Origin: Sclerotinia nivalis | Taxonomy: Eukaryota; Ascomycota; Leotiomycetes; Helotiales; Sclerotiniaceae | Assembly: GCA_029531795.1 (NCBI GenBank) | Contig: JAPEIS010000001.1 | Location: 992,001-1,056,000, forward strand | Direction of reading: 5' to 3' | Length of the DNA stretch: 64,000 nucleotides | Part shown: one piece after another, positions 10,161 through 20,019 of the stretch | Numbering within the stretch: position 1 is the first letter of the stretch | How the letters are laid out: the number at the start of each line of letters is the position of its first letter | The notes under the pieces: generated by a model | What the model was told of the DNA's origin: nothing | Seen by the model: only the letters and a program-made list of their open reading frames with translations | Database searches by the model: none | Program-made: the position numbers and the translations under genes

Positions 10161-10817
10161 AAAAGAAAGATGAATAAATAATTTCAGAATTTGATGCAAG
10201 TTATTTTCTTATATTCGTTCTCTTTCAGGGATCGTCGACTATCGGGGGTTATATTATGGTCTCCTTAGCCCTAATCGAGGTAGTGTGCAATATACTTTTC
10301 TCAAAATACCATTATCTAGAATGATGATAGGATGGCGAAAAATGGTTTAGGATCTTTAGTTTGAGTACAAGTAGGGACAATATACATGTAGAGGCACCTC
10401 TTGTATAGAGCATGAAGAGAATGATAGCTAGGCAGATTTATCTTATCATAGACGCCTGTCTAGTACTATTTTGGACTCCTTAATCTCGTTCCTATGTCTC
10501 CTATCACAGTGATTCATCTTCTTTAATATACTACTAAAACCAATACAGGTGCAAATTTCAGCTTCTCGATGATCATTCCTACTAAGGAACTTTCCTTGCT
10601 ACATCGAAACAACAATCAATTTCATCCCTCCCTCCTTTCCTATTATCCTTGAAGCTCGATAAATGTTTTTGAGCGAACAGCCATTTCACTCAGCCAACAC
10701 TACCTAGCATATGCAAGGTGGAAGAAGGAACGACATACTAGGAGATAAAGAACTTGGATTCGACTCTTCTGTGCAAACTCGTCATCACTTGAAGCATAAT
10801 GTATACGATATCACAAC
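10161..10817. other. Intergenic spacer between the transposon nest and the membrane-protein gene
   Basis: Base composition returns to more ordinary values after about 10.2 kb. No supported gene is seen. It should hold the promoter of the plus-strand gene starting at 10818. Confidence 0.5.
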
Positions 10818-12091
10818 ATGGATCTCATAAGCTCCATTGACAATCCCCACTTGCAGGCTATCCTCGAGACCAAAAAGTTTTTCGATTATCCTAACCTTCC
10901 AATGAAATTCGAACCTTCGGAGAAGAAGGTATAGCTTTCACATTATCAGCTGGTGAAAGTGCATAAGACCCTCGCACTCAGGAGTCTTAATATAACAAAA
11001 CCAATACAGCCTGACTATTTATCCTGAAGCATAAGGGATTCAATAAAAACCTATATCAATACCGGTTTTTCCTCTTTCTATTCAGAATAGTTTGTCAGAG
11101 TCCCTTCTACTTCCATCTCCTACTTTCCTCTTTCAAATCATATTTCTATTACGAATTTTATCCATCACAGCATCATCAATTGTACTATCAATAACCTTGA
11201 TGGCAGTGATACTAATATCACATCAGCAATGGTATCAATTCAAAGTTGTTAAGAATCGTTGTTCATCGACCCTTTGGAAAGTCTTTGGGAGTTTGGCAAT
11301 CACTTCTATTATTTCTATTGGACTCAGCATCTCCCTTCTCATCTGCTTCATCTTTTGGGATGAAAAATGGATCCAGATACTTCTTCTCCTATTCGGAAGA
11401 TTCTTACTTACACGACAAGTAAAAATATATCTACTTTTATCAACTCTAAGCTGACTATAACTAGGCCGAATTTCTATATAGACTTCTCAAAAAGTTGAAG
11501 CTATTATCTATACCACCCGCCAATTCCGAACATCATCTTTACAGTATATTTCCATTTGCCATTCATGGAATATTCAAATATGCCTACTGGATCATTATCA
11601 GTATGGCCATATACTTCTTCGGAACGACCTTGTTTATTGTTTCCGAGATAGCTCGAACTCAACATCGAGGTATTATATTGAAGCTTGGCCTTTTACTTTC
11701 TTCTATAGAAATGCTTGGATTTTCAGTCTCATACACTTATTTGATCTGGCATCTTTGGTCTACTGGAACAGAATTGTACAGACAATACCAATTAGTATTG
11801 GCACTTCTAACAAGTTTTTTAGGATGTCTTACAGGCTTTATTCTTTTCCTTTTCAGACTTGAGCATCAAATAGGTTGGGTATTGGTTTTGTGGGTAAGTA
11901 CTTGCCGTGTTTATCTTAAACCTAATAACTGATAAAATGAACAGATACACTTTGGTATATCTGCTTTTTGGCTTGTCCGTTTGATAATTATTGGAATATA
12001 TAACTTGCGACAAAATCGGTGTTTGCAAGATACTGAGGATTGGCCTTGGTCTTGGGAATTTAATGAATTAGAAGGATCTGTAGAAAGATAA
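10818..12091 (+). CDS. Polytopic membrane protein of unknown function, four exons
   Basis: Proposed exons are 10818-10928, 11086-11418, 11465-11893 and 11945-12091, giving about 339 aa. All junctions are GT...AG and in phase 0; introns are 157, 46 and 51 bp. The start is the ATG at 10818, and the short first exon (MDLISSIDNPHLQAIL...) is the least certain part. The 46-bp intron carries a CTGAC branch-site-like sequence near its 3' end. The protein has about seven hydrophobic segments: around LLRILSITASSIVLSITLM, the SLAITSIISIGLSISLLI helix, a helix near WIQILLLLFG, YWIIISMAIYFFGTTLFIV, a helix in the KLGLLLSSIEMLGFS region, LALLTSFLGCLTGFILFLF, and VLVLW-IHFGISAFWLVRLI across intron 3. The C-terminus is short, polar and Trp-rich. 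I do not recognise the family. Codons are AT-rich, like the neighbourhood, but the gene is not broken. Confidence 0.68.
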
Positions 12092-12870
12092 TCTGTATAT
12101 ACATAATCAGAATTCTAGCCAATCCCTCACTGTTCCCTCTTTATATACATAAAAGATCTCCTTAATCTTCTTCCCTCCTTACTTCACAATCTTAAATATA
12201 ATACGATTCGATCATACTTAATCGTATCCCTTGATAAATATAAATACACCAAATTGACCAAAATTGACCAAAATTGACCAAAATTAACCAAATATTACAG
12301 CAAACTGCAGTTTGGCCTGGAGGTGATGCTAAATTGATTGGTGTTGTTTCATTTCCTCCTTCATATTAGGTCATGCCTCAATAAAGATCTAGCTAGTCAA
12401 TCTACTAAAATAATCCTTTGCCATTACTTTATATATAATTGAATGAAGAAGTGCGATATTGAGAAAGAGAAGGATCCTGTCCCCAATAACCCAGGAATTT
12501 TCCTATGATGGAAATTTGATAAATATAAATGATAATATATTCGTAATTAATACAAAAAACTTGATTATAGCTTAGGATCTTGTCTTTTTGTAAAAAGATT
12601 ATAGGATAAACTATATATAATCTATATCATAATACTCGCTTTGGATTAGGGATTCGGAATATATCAATTATATTGTTATCCGGTATACAGTATACAAATA
12701 AAAATCTAACCCTAAAACAGAACTATACTATGATTCCATTTCACCCCCGGACGGACCACACCTTAATTTTCCTATACAAAAAAAACGGAATCACGCCGTG
12801 ATTCCAAAGGAATAATGTTAGGCCAAGCTTAGACCCTAACCCCAATGCTATATAACTAGTAAAAAAAATT
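12092..12870. other. AT-rich intergenic region with a 10-bp tandem repeat
   Basis: The 3' ends of the membrane-protein gene (plus) and the F-box gene (minus) converge here. Four tandem copies of a 10-base unit (AAATTGACCA three times, then AAATTAACCA) occupy 12251-12290. The rest is AT-rich sequence without a supported gene. Confidence 0.7.
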
Positions 12871-14835
12871 CTATACCTGGAGAGGAAAGCTCGACCAGTC
12901 ATCTCGCCAATCCTTGCTACCTTCTTTGGAGGGCCAAATAGAACGGAGTACTTCCCAAATCTCGGGATCATGAAAGTGGGCCAAGTAGCCTGCCTCGTCT
13001 TGATCGCGGGCCGTCCTTCTATGCTGCCCCAGTTCCCTAACAGTGAAGCCTTCTTCTTCATCGTCTCGCGGAACGCGCTCGAATATCCATGATCGAGCCA
13101 GATTCCGGGCGATCGCTGAAAAGGTGAGTGGCAGCCCGCTGCTGGCGCCGTATTCACCCCCTCCCGTAGGCCACAGTTTGAGTCGCTCCAGCCGTCTACC
13201 AGTCTTGTTCTGGCTAATGGTCTTCCAGATTGAGCGAGCCAGCGCCTCGTCCACTGCGCAATTAATAAAGGTTTCCTTCAATTCACCCCTCTTCAGGAAG
13301 GGGAATGTACTATCGTCTAGAGGCTTTTGATCCTCCTCATCGAATTTGGGATTGTATGTACTGTCTCGAGTAACCCGCCAATTCGAACAATCCAGAATAA
13401 GAAAGAGAAATCGTAAGCTTTTCATCCTGCCGAAGCATCTGTACATCTTAGCCTCGGATGCACTGGACTTGTTGCGCTTGACTGGAATGGCGAGCTCTTC
13501 TAGTACCGGACACTGAACTTCAATCTGTAAAACACGATCCTTAGTGAACTCTAAGGGTATATCCCGTCGATCGCGACCATTGGAGTCGGTAAAAGTTTCC
13601 TCAAAAGGATGAAAACCGAGTTTCTTAAGCGTCTGTCCATGATGGGACAGAACAGTGTCCAGGATTTGTGAGTCAATCGGCCCGTCGATGGATAGTTCCT
13701 CAAGAGATTCGAAAGCCTGGAAAAAGGAGACTGCGTGCTCACTGTAGTGCGGTCTTTCGTGAAACAAGTCATCGCGGGTAAGATAAACGCTGAGTGTTTT
13801 GACTCGGGGAAATGAATGGTTCTGGGCAACCCATTCCATTGTCTCGCCACTGAGCCCAGATGTCTTTGCGTCGTAGCAACCTCCGAGGGTAAGGTGCTGC
13901 AGGCAAGCAAAGTCTGTATATCTGGCCCAGTTCTGTAGCATTGTTGGGGAATTCAAACGTGAAACTCCTTTGAGTGACAGTGATGTCAGGGATCCTACTT
14001 TCCCGCCAGTAAAGCCTGGGAGACCTTGCCACGACCCTCGGGGGCGGACTGAGCTTAAAGAGCGTCCTGGAAGGAGATTCAAAATAATGACCTCCTTCAG
14101 ATTGGGAGCAAGCCCAGTAGTAAGCTCCATCATAGCCTCTAAGTTGAAATCATCGTCGCCATCAGTATCGCGTGGAGCGCAAGCAAGCTTCACTCTATAG
14201 AGAGATGGTGATGTAGCAAGCTCCATCTCGTAAGAATAGGGGGCACCCCACAACAAGGTCCGGAATCGGAACGTGAGGTGATGAAGCCTGCATTGAGGAT
14301 GCTGCTCGTGAAGTGCCCTGAGAAGACTTGGCGGAAATTGACTCTGGCAGTCATAGACCAGGTCTTTCAGGTGAGTTTTAGCTTGGAGCAAGTTCACAAC
14401 GGGAGCCCATGCCATGTCCTCCTCAGAAGACTTTTCAATAACGCCCCCATCATACACCGTATATAGGCCGTGATAAGAGACTGGTTCCTCGTCCACCAGT
14501 ACCTCGTCAAGGCCAGTAGTAACCAACCAAGGCGTTTGTCGACCATAACCTTCTGTCTTCTTGGCGTTGAGCCTTAGAGCCCCTTTGATAGTGATGCGTC
14601 GGATGTGACGAGAGGAATCCGTGCGAGAGAGAGCCTCAATAAGTCTGTCGACATCGCGCCGCAGTCCTTCGCGATCGTGGACTGTGATAATAATTTGCCG
14701 AAAGACGAGAAAAACTGCGGCCTTTTGGCAAGCCTTGCTCGTCAAGCTAAAGGCGTAAAGGCTAGGCCGATACGCTGTTTCGACACAAACTGCGATATGC
14801 TGTAGTACTTCGAGTGGCAAAGAAAGAAAAGCCAT
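12871..14835 (-). CDS. F-box protein with leucine-rich-like C-terminal region
   Basis: An uninterrupted 654-codon frame. Residues 4-48 (LSLPLEVLQHIAVCVETA...SLTSKACQKAAVFLVFRQI) fit a fungal F-box, which binds Skp1 in SCF ubiquitin ligases. The remainder has leucine-rich-repeat-like segments, such as LTSLSLKGVSRLNSP, LQHLTLGGCYDAK and FESLEELSIDGPID, that would bind a substrate. Such F-box/LRR proteins are highly variable in fungi and the substrate is unknown. The frame is much richer in GC than the AT-rich flanks. The C-terminus ends at a TAG that is part of CAG-GTATAG, so a small final intron extending the protein by a few residues is possible. Confidence 0.75.
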   Translation of the reverse strand: MAFLSLPLEVLQHIAVCVETAYRPSLYAFSLTSKACQKAAVFLVFRQIIITVHDREGLRRDVDRLIEALSRTDSSRHIRRITIKGALRLNAKKTEGYGRQTPWLVTTGLDEVLVDEEPVSYHGLYTVYDGGVIEKSSEEDMAWAPVVNLLQAKTHLKDLVYDCQSQFPPSLLRALHEQHPQCRLHHLTFRFRTLLWGAPYSYEMELATSPSLYRVKLACAPRDTDGDDDFNLEAMMELTTGLAPNLKEVIILNLLPGRSLSSVRPRGSWQGLPGFTGGKVGSLTSLSLKGVSRLNSPTMLQNWARYTDFACLQHLTLGGCYDAKTSGLSGETMEWVAQNHSFPRVKTLSVYLTRDDLFHERPHYSEHAVSFFQAFESLEELSIDGPIDSQILDTVLSHHGQTLKKLGFHPFEETFTDSNGRDRRDIPLEFTKDRVLQIEVQCPVLEELAIPVKRNKSSASEAKMYRCFGRMKSLRFLFLILDCSNWRVTRDSTYNPKFDEEDQKPLDDSTFPFLKRGELKETFINCAVDEALARSIWKTISQNKTGRRLERLKLWPTGGGEYGASSGLPLTFSAIARNLARSWIFERVPRDDEEEGFTVRELGQHRRTARDQDEAGYLAHFHDPEIWEVLRSIWPSKEGSKDWRDDWSSFPLQV

Positions 14836-16116
14836 TCTGGTCGCGCTTATAATAGTGGGCCCTATGTCCTTTGAGTTGACGATGATGATTGAGGAAAGTG
14901 AGACCAGGTCGCGAAATTAATCTCCAACTGCAGCCGTCTGTCGAAACAATGACACAGTAGGCTAGTAAAGTAATTCTACAAATTCAACGAGGAAGTTTTT
15001 GAGCGTATGTTTTGACAATCGATGCAAGGAAAGCTCATCTAATTTACGGCACTCGGCTCGGGCCAGTACCCGGGCAGCGCTTAGCCAACCGCAGAGTAGC
15101 GCGGCGCTGATGGCGCGCTATAATTATATGCTCCGGAATTCGTACTTTGGTACGTGCTTGGTACAGCGCCTTCCTATATAGGATTGAAACCCTGTAGCGG
15201 TTTGTCGTTAAGCCATTTATTCTTACTCCAAATACTGATCTTATTATTCGTATTACCTGGAATCAAATTTTATATCCCAGGGATCCAATCCATGTCAAAA
15301 CTGCAAAACTTTGTTTCAACAATCCGCTCCAGGAACATAGTATCAACTTGGTGTAGCGCAGGCTTCTTAGTTAAACTTCCTGATTCGTGCAAGGGCACTG
15401 TACTGACCGGAATTTTATCAGATAGCCTGCGTCACAAAGTGTACTCCGTAGCTGCTTCTATTTTCTAAATATCCATCATAACAGTGACTTCTACATGTAT
15501 ATGAACCTTTTACAGGAGCCTATCAGATTGAGCACCAAGCCCCCATGTCGTGTCACATGTAAGTGAGCAGAAGACCCCATGGGACTAAACTGGAGCCAAT
15601 GCGGGCATACGTATATCCAGATGTCGAGGATATTATTAGTACAGTCATTAAATCTCAGTTGTAGTATTGGTGGGGCGGAAACTGACCATTCGTACAAGTC
15701 GACGAGAACTGTGCCGTCGGCGCCGCCTATGCCACCCGTGAGTAAGCCCCAACTCTGAGTCTGAGGCTGGTAGATATATGAAACTACGGGGCGATTCACC
15801 AATGAATAGTGTATAATTAGAAGGCTTAGAAGGATGAGTCTTACGGCGTGTGCAATTCAGACATGATGATCATCAACGTAGCCATCACCACGTGAGAAGA
15901 GAAACTGAGACACTATGAATTTGCGAGTATATAAGTTGCACAGTCTGCTTTGTTTCCGGTCTCTATCATCCTGTTCAACTCCATCAACAGAAAACAAAAA
16001 TCTTTCTCGCGAGAGTTAGTTTGCTTTCGTCAGTTTATTTTCACTTAGTGTCACATACTTTGGCGCTTTCATTCGCTCATTGTATTTCTTATCCAAGAAT
16101 TGGAGACACCTTCACG
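14836..16116. other. Intergenic region between the divergent F-box and secreted-protein genes
   Basis: This is the shared upstream region of the minus-strand F-box gene and the plus-strand secreted-protein gene. A CG-rich stretch lies near 15,060-15,120. Short open stretches (15154-15468 plus, 15491-15802 minus) lack recognisable motifs and are not called as genes. The leader of the secreted-protein gene is pyrimidine-rich around 15,950-16,100, as in many fungal 5' UTRs. Confidence 0.5.
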
Positions 16117-16764
16117 ATGGTGTCTTTCAAGAAACTCTTCTTTGCAACCTCCCTTCTCCTTAGTGGGGTTGCTGCAGCCCCATCCCCAGCTGGTACGCTG
16201 AACGTCGCCGCTACTGAGGTCCGTGCCGTCAACGACTTTGCTATTGAGTCTCGCGACTTGAACACCATCGATGCTCGTGCCAAGCCCAAGAAAAATTGCC
16301 GCCCCACGAAGCGCAACAGACTCGAGCGCAGAGTATTACACGCGGGTAGTAATGCGAACCAAGTCATGGAAAACGAGTATGTCGACGCAATGCAGATTAA
16401 GAATAATGGCGGCAAAGCAACTGTCGCCGATCTGAGCGGCTGCACCGCCCTCTTCTTCTACATGGATACAACACTCCGCCGCGTCGTCCACATCCTGTGC
16501 GGTAATGAGGCAACAGATGCCAAAACTGCAGCGCAGGCTGCTGCTGGCTCTGACAGTGTCACCATCGGGGCTAACACGCAGCACAATTTTGATGAGGCAA
16601 AAAAGGGAGTCCTTGCTGGCAGTCCCAATATCAAAGTCAATCTCCAGCATATTTACAGCACTGCTAAAGTTACGGATACGATTGCGATAACCCTCCATAG
16701 TAGCAACGGAGCCACAACCATTACCGAGGGCACTGGTGCGAGAGTTTGCAAGCAGTCTCAGTAG
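16117..16764 (+). CDS. Secreted protein with Kex2-type propeptide and an LSGC...His deamidase-like motif
   Basis: The ATG at 16117 is chosen because it begins a clear signal peptide (MVSFKKLFFATSLLLSGVAAA, cleavage near residue 20-21). The product is 215 aa with no intron. A basic propeptide follows with dibasic sites at KR (65-66) and RR (71-72), so Kex2-like processing would release a mature chain from about residue 73. The mature part contains ADLSGCTALFFY with Cys109, then His125 in VVHILCG. An LSGC motif with a His 12-16 residues later is the catalytic arrangement described for CNF1-type and BLF1-type glutamine deamidases. The homology call here is inference from that motif plus spacing; the rest of the fold could not be tested. 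Alternatively it is an effector-like protein with no enzymatic activity. GC content and codon use are higher than in the flanks, and expression as a secreted factor is plausible. Confidence 0.72.
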   Translation: MVSFKKLFFATSLLLSGVAAAPSPAGTLNVAATEVRAVNDFAIESRDLNTIDARAKPKKNCRPTKRNRLERRVLHAGSNANQVMENEYVDAMQIKNNGGKATVADLSGCTALFFYMDTTLRRVVHILCGNEATDAKTAAQAAAGSDSVTIGANTQHNFDEAKKGVLAGSPNIKVNLQHIYSTAKVTDTIAITLHSSNGATTITEGTGARVCKQSQ

Positions 16765-17404
16765 TTGTAGAGACGGGATTGAATTGATTCAATTTCGTTG
16801 TTGTTTTGGAGTTATAGAAGCGCCTTCGCCCCAGGTCTGCCTACTGGACTATCGCCATTCTTTGGATGTACTTTGAGAGCGGAAAAGTTTGTGGCTACTC
16901 TGTCGCTTCGCTGGATAGGTCTGTCTGGGTTGTAGTTAGCTGTTGTTGTTTTTCTGTTTACTGTTTACCATTTACTTACTATCCTTTTCTTACCACTCGT
17001 TATACGCTATTTAAGTTCTTTTACCAATAAAATTCCAATATGAATTGAAGAACTCTACGTTTTGTGGGGCTATCAGTTCTTGCAAACACCAGCTTCCGGT
17101 GAACCACCTATATATTACTAAAACAATCTTATCCTCTATAGATATTCTGTTGAAGTCAAAGAGAAAAATATAATACAATATCAAAAACCAATGGTATCTG
17201 GATTTTCTTTTTGATTGGTTGTGAGATATTTCTATCCAATCCAACTACATTAAAACGAAGAACATCTTGTTACATTTATCCTCCACAAGTCTATCTCTCA
17301 CAATCCTGTTTTCCTTGATTTGAATCACTGGTCGATGCTTTCTTAAACCTAGCTTCAATATCCTTTGAAAGTAAGTTTATTGGAAGCGGATAAGACAATC
17401 GCTA
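16765..17404. other. AT-rich intergenic region
   Basis: Sequence after the secreted-protein gene turns TA-rich from about 17.0 kb. A short minus-strand open stretch at 17011-17244 has no recognisable motif. No feature is supported. Confidence 0.5.
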
Positions 17405-17641
17405 TCATTCTGTTAATATAATTGGGGTTTCAAGCAATCGACATCTTACAATCTCATCTTTAGTGGGTGGCCATGATTCAACATCAGTAGAAGTATAAGT
17501 GATATACTGGCCGGTTTTGCGAATACGTAAAATCAAGGCTATATCGACTTCACAAAATTTCGATATCTCATATGCTTTGTTAAGCAAAGTCACTTTTCGC
17601 CTGTTTAATCTTTCGGATTTTCGCTTTGGTTTATCGATCAT
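17405..17641 (-). CDS. Small MADS-box (SRF-type) domain protein
   Basis: A 78-codon frame starting at the ATG at 17641. Residues 5-55 match a MADS-type DNA-binding domain: KRKSERLNRRKVTLLNKAYE, then ISKFCEVDIALILRIRKTGQ (general form: RK.TLLKKAYELS.LCDVDVALII). It then has YITYTSTDVESWPPTKDEI. There is no extension for a K-box or activation domain, so it would be a DNA-binding mini-protein or a gene relic. Short MADS-like proteins with an ESWPP tail seem familiar from Leotiomycete genomes, but I cannot verify this here. The gene lies in an AT-rich zone next to broken genes. Whether it is expressed is unclear. Confidence 0.65.
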   Translation of the reverse strand: MIDKPKRKSERLNRRKVTLLNKAYEISKFCEVDIALILRIRKTGQYITYTSTDVESWPPTKDEIVRCRLLETPIILTE

Positions 17642-18206
17642 GATGGAAAGGATATGGTAAGAAATGATAATAAAGGAGTTTGATATACTTTGAAAAACAT
17701 ATTAAAAGCATACAGTGGATAGAATTAAATAAGAAAGAATTTGATACTGAAATCGGTATCTGGAAAACCAAAATCTAGAGAGTTGAGATATGTACTATGT
17801 ACGCATTTTCGCTACAGTACCAAAGCTGCCCTCAATCAAACCCTGGAATCGAGAAACCGTACCCTGCACTCGCGTTTCCTCTATCTCTTTCCCTTGATCT
17901 ACAACACAATCAATACCCGAATTCCATGTTTCGGTACCACAATGAAGTATCACTAGAAGACTTCAGCCATTTTAAGAAATGCTAGATAATTGTGGCTTAC
18001 TCGTGGGGTAAAATAAGGCTGGTGTCCTGTGGCTAGCTACGTCCCGGAACTAGAGCGATGCCGACCGCAAGCGCTGGTTAATATTTATGACGTCTACTAG
18101 TTAGGATTAGACCACAATTATAATTGATGATAACAATATGCGCAGGATACAAAGCCCCCCTTTACTAAACAATAACAAAATGGTGGACCTATGGAAATAT
18201 AAACCT
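17642..18206. other. Intergenic region
   Basis: Moderately AT-rich sequence between the MADS-like frame and the C2H2 frame. Short open stretches on the plus strand around 17741-17985 have no recognisable motif. No gene is supported. Confidence 0.45.
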
Positions 18207-19388
18207 CTAGCTCAACAGTTTCAGCTCGCCAAATCCCATACCCTTCATCTCCTCCTGCACATACTCTACCACACGCCTCAAAGTTGCCTTTCCTTCATCA
18301 CAAGCACCACTCTCAAGATGCTGCGCCAGCCCACTCATAGTAGAGAATTGTGAAACGGCCTTCTTACTTTCCTCACGCATTAAGGCACGCGGGCAATGGA
18401 ATGATATCTCATCGAGTACTGATAAGGGCAAGGACAAATTGTGGATACTTGATGAAAGATGTTGCTGAAGTGCATCATGCTTGAATTTGCGAGTAGAGGA
18501 AAGGGGACAGAGAGGGCATGTTTGATAGCCATACGAAGCGCGGGGCCATAGGAGCATGGAGTAGAAGTTTGTGCTAGTTGAGAGACTGGGAGTGAGCGTG
18601 GGCGTGAGAATCGCGGAGGGTGGATAGGAGTCGAGGAATTCGGATGAGGTTGGGGTGAGTATCGGACTTTGAATCTGCGATGTCGAAGTCTTAGATGTGT
18701 TGTCCTCCAGCAGCCACTGTGTCGTGACTCCTCCTGAAGTTATAATTCTTCTAGTATCAATCGCTGCAATAGCTGCATTCAGTTTCGTCTTCGTCATCCC
18801 AGACATACATCTTCCAGCCTCCAAATGATGCAACTAGGCCGACAGGCAATTAAAATGCTTTTTGCACTCCGCATCCGCCACGCACTTGATATCGCTCAGC
18901 GGCTTATGTCGCACCGACATCAGATGCTGCTTCAACGCAACCCAATTCTTGAAAGTTCTTGGGCATTTCTTGCACTTTGTTCGCCGATCGCCCTCATCTT
19001 GTTGTTTTTGTACGTTCTTTTTTTCGGCTCCCTTCTGTAGTGTGTGTACCTGGCTATAACGAAGATGATTTGTGAGCGCCCCTTCATTTTTGAAATCTCG
19101 TTCGCAGTCGCAGCACCGGAATTGTGTCGCTGAGGATAGTATCATCACTTGGACGGGGGAATGCGATTGCATGTGTAATGCGTTTAGAAATCTCGTAGGA
19201 GAGACGATATCACAATTGTAGCAATGGGCATGCAGGCTTTCGCGTTGATGAGCTTCAAAGGATGGTTTTTGTGCGAAGCGCTGCTTGCATTCAGGGCAAG
19301 AGTATTTGTCGATGGAGGGCTGATGGGCTTCGAGCAATTCTTCCTGGCTATCAAAAGGATCACAACAGAGGTAGGGGCAATGCTTCAT
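18207..19388 (-). pseudogene. Multi-C2H2 zinc-finger protein interrupted by one in-frame TAG
   Basis: Starting at the ATG at 19388, the frame encodes MKHCPYLCCDPF and then several fingers: YSCPECKQRFAQKPSFEAHQ, HCYNCDIVSPTRFLNALHMQ, FRCCDCERDFKNEGALTNHL, TKCKKCPRTFKNWVALKQHL and a C-terminal HFNCLSA. A TAG at 18834-18836 then interrupts. Reading continues in the same frame as LHHLEAGRCMSGMTKTKLN, the natural continuation of this fungal C2H2 family (HLExGxC.SGMT...). The C-terminal part has a Ser/Thr/Pro linker, another zinc-binding segment (CPLCPLSSTRKFKHDALQQH) and a final HLESGACDEGKATLRR. Coding potential on both sides of the stop is high, so this is either a recent nonsense allele or a sequencing error. 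Length would be about 393 codons plus the stop. Confidence 0.75.
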
Positions 19389-19752
19389 GGATCTTCGATG
19401 TTGGATCAGAGATGGTATGCTACCGTGGCAGTAGGATATGATATTATCGTAGTAGTAAGGTAGATAAGAGGGATTGTATTTAATGGGGAGATAGATAAAG
19501 GAGGGAGAAACTGAGTAAGTGAAGTGAAGATATGTTAGATAGACATGGCAGGATTGTAGATAAAGGGTGAACAAGGGTAAGTGACACAAGGAGAATTTCT
19601 AATAAGAAAATGCATTATGCATGCACACAGCCGCCAAATTAACACACGGAATAGCACCTGCAATATTGGTTGCTTTTTCTCGCCCGTTTGTAATGGAAAC
19701 CCTGATTAAAATATGCCAAGTCATCTTCTGATTTTTCTGATGGACTTGTTGA
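19389..19752. other. Upstream region of the C2H2 gene
   Basis: Sequence upstream of the ATG at 19388 stays open in frame to 19589 with a compositionally odd, Tyr/Leu-rich leader. This is judged to be untranslated. No other feature is seen. Confidence 0.4.
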
Positions 19753-19975
19753 TCAAGGTCGAAGATTGATACCATGCACAGTCTGCACATGATTCTTGAA
19801 GTGCTGCAAGTGTTTGAGCATAAGACCTTCAGATGGCAAACAGGATGGGTACAGGATATTCTCCGGGATGACGGAACATATTTCTTTTAGGTTAATGTGT
19901 AGAATATGATGGATAAGATGTTTTATTACTAAAATCAGCAGAAAAGAAAAAGAAAATAAAGTTCCTTCTACCATA
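19753..19975 (-). pseudogene. Isolated C-terminal zinc-finger fragment of a DUF3435 protein (second copy)
   Basis: The minus strand ends in LMLKHLQHFKNHVQTVHGIN followed by LRP and a stop. This nearly duplicates the C-terminus of the DUF3435 relic at 21450-22190 (LKHLQHFKNHVQAVHGISLQ). Similarity extends upstream over roughly 110 bp of DNA (19,760-19,870 against 21,455-21,570) and then fades. It has lost everything N-terminal to the finger. Cys and His spacing is C-x4-S...H-x3-H-like, partly decayed. Confidence 0.68.
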
Positions 19976-20019
19976 TTGAATGGTAAGGGTACGAACGTAC
20001 TAGCTCTCCTGTATGCTGT

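Noticed and set aside
13043..14805. Several plus- and minus-strand frames overlapping the F-box gene
   Set aside because: They are shadows of the 654-codon frame, which alone has a domain and consistent coding character.
15154..15802. Open stretches on both strands (15154-15468 plus, 15491-15802 minus)
   Set aside because: No recognisable motif, no splice structure and a position in the shared promoter region of two genes.
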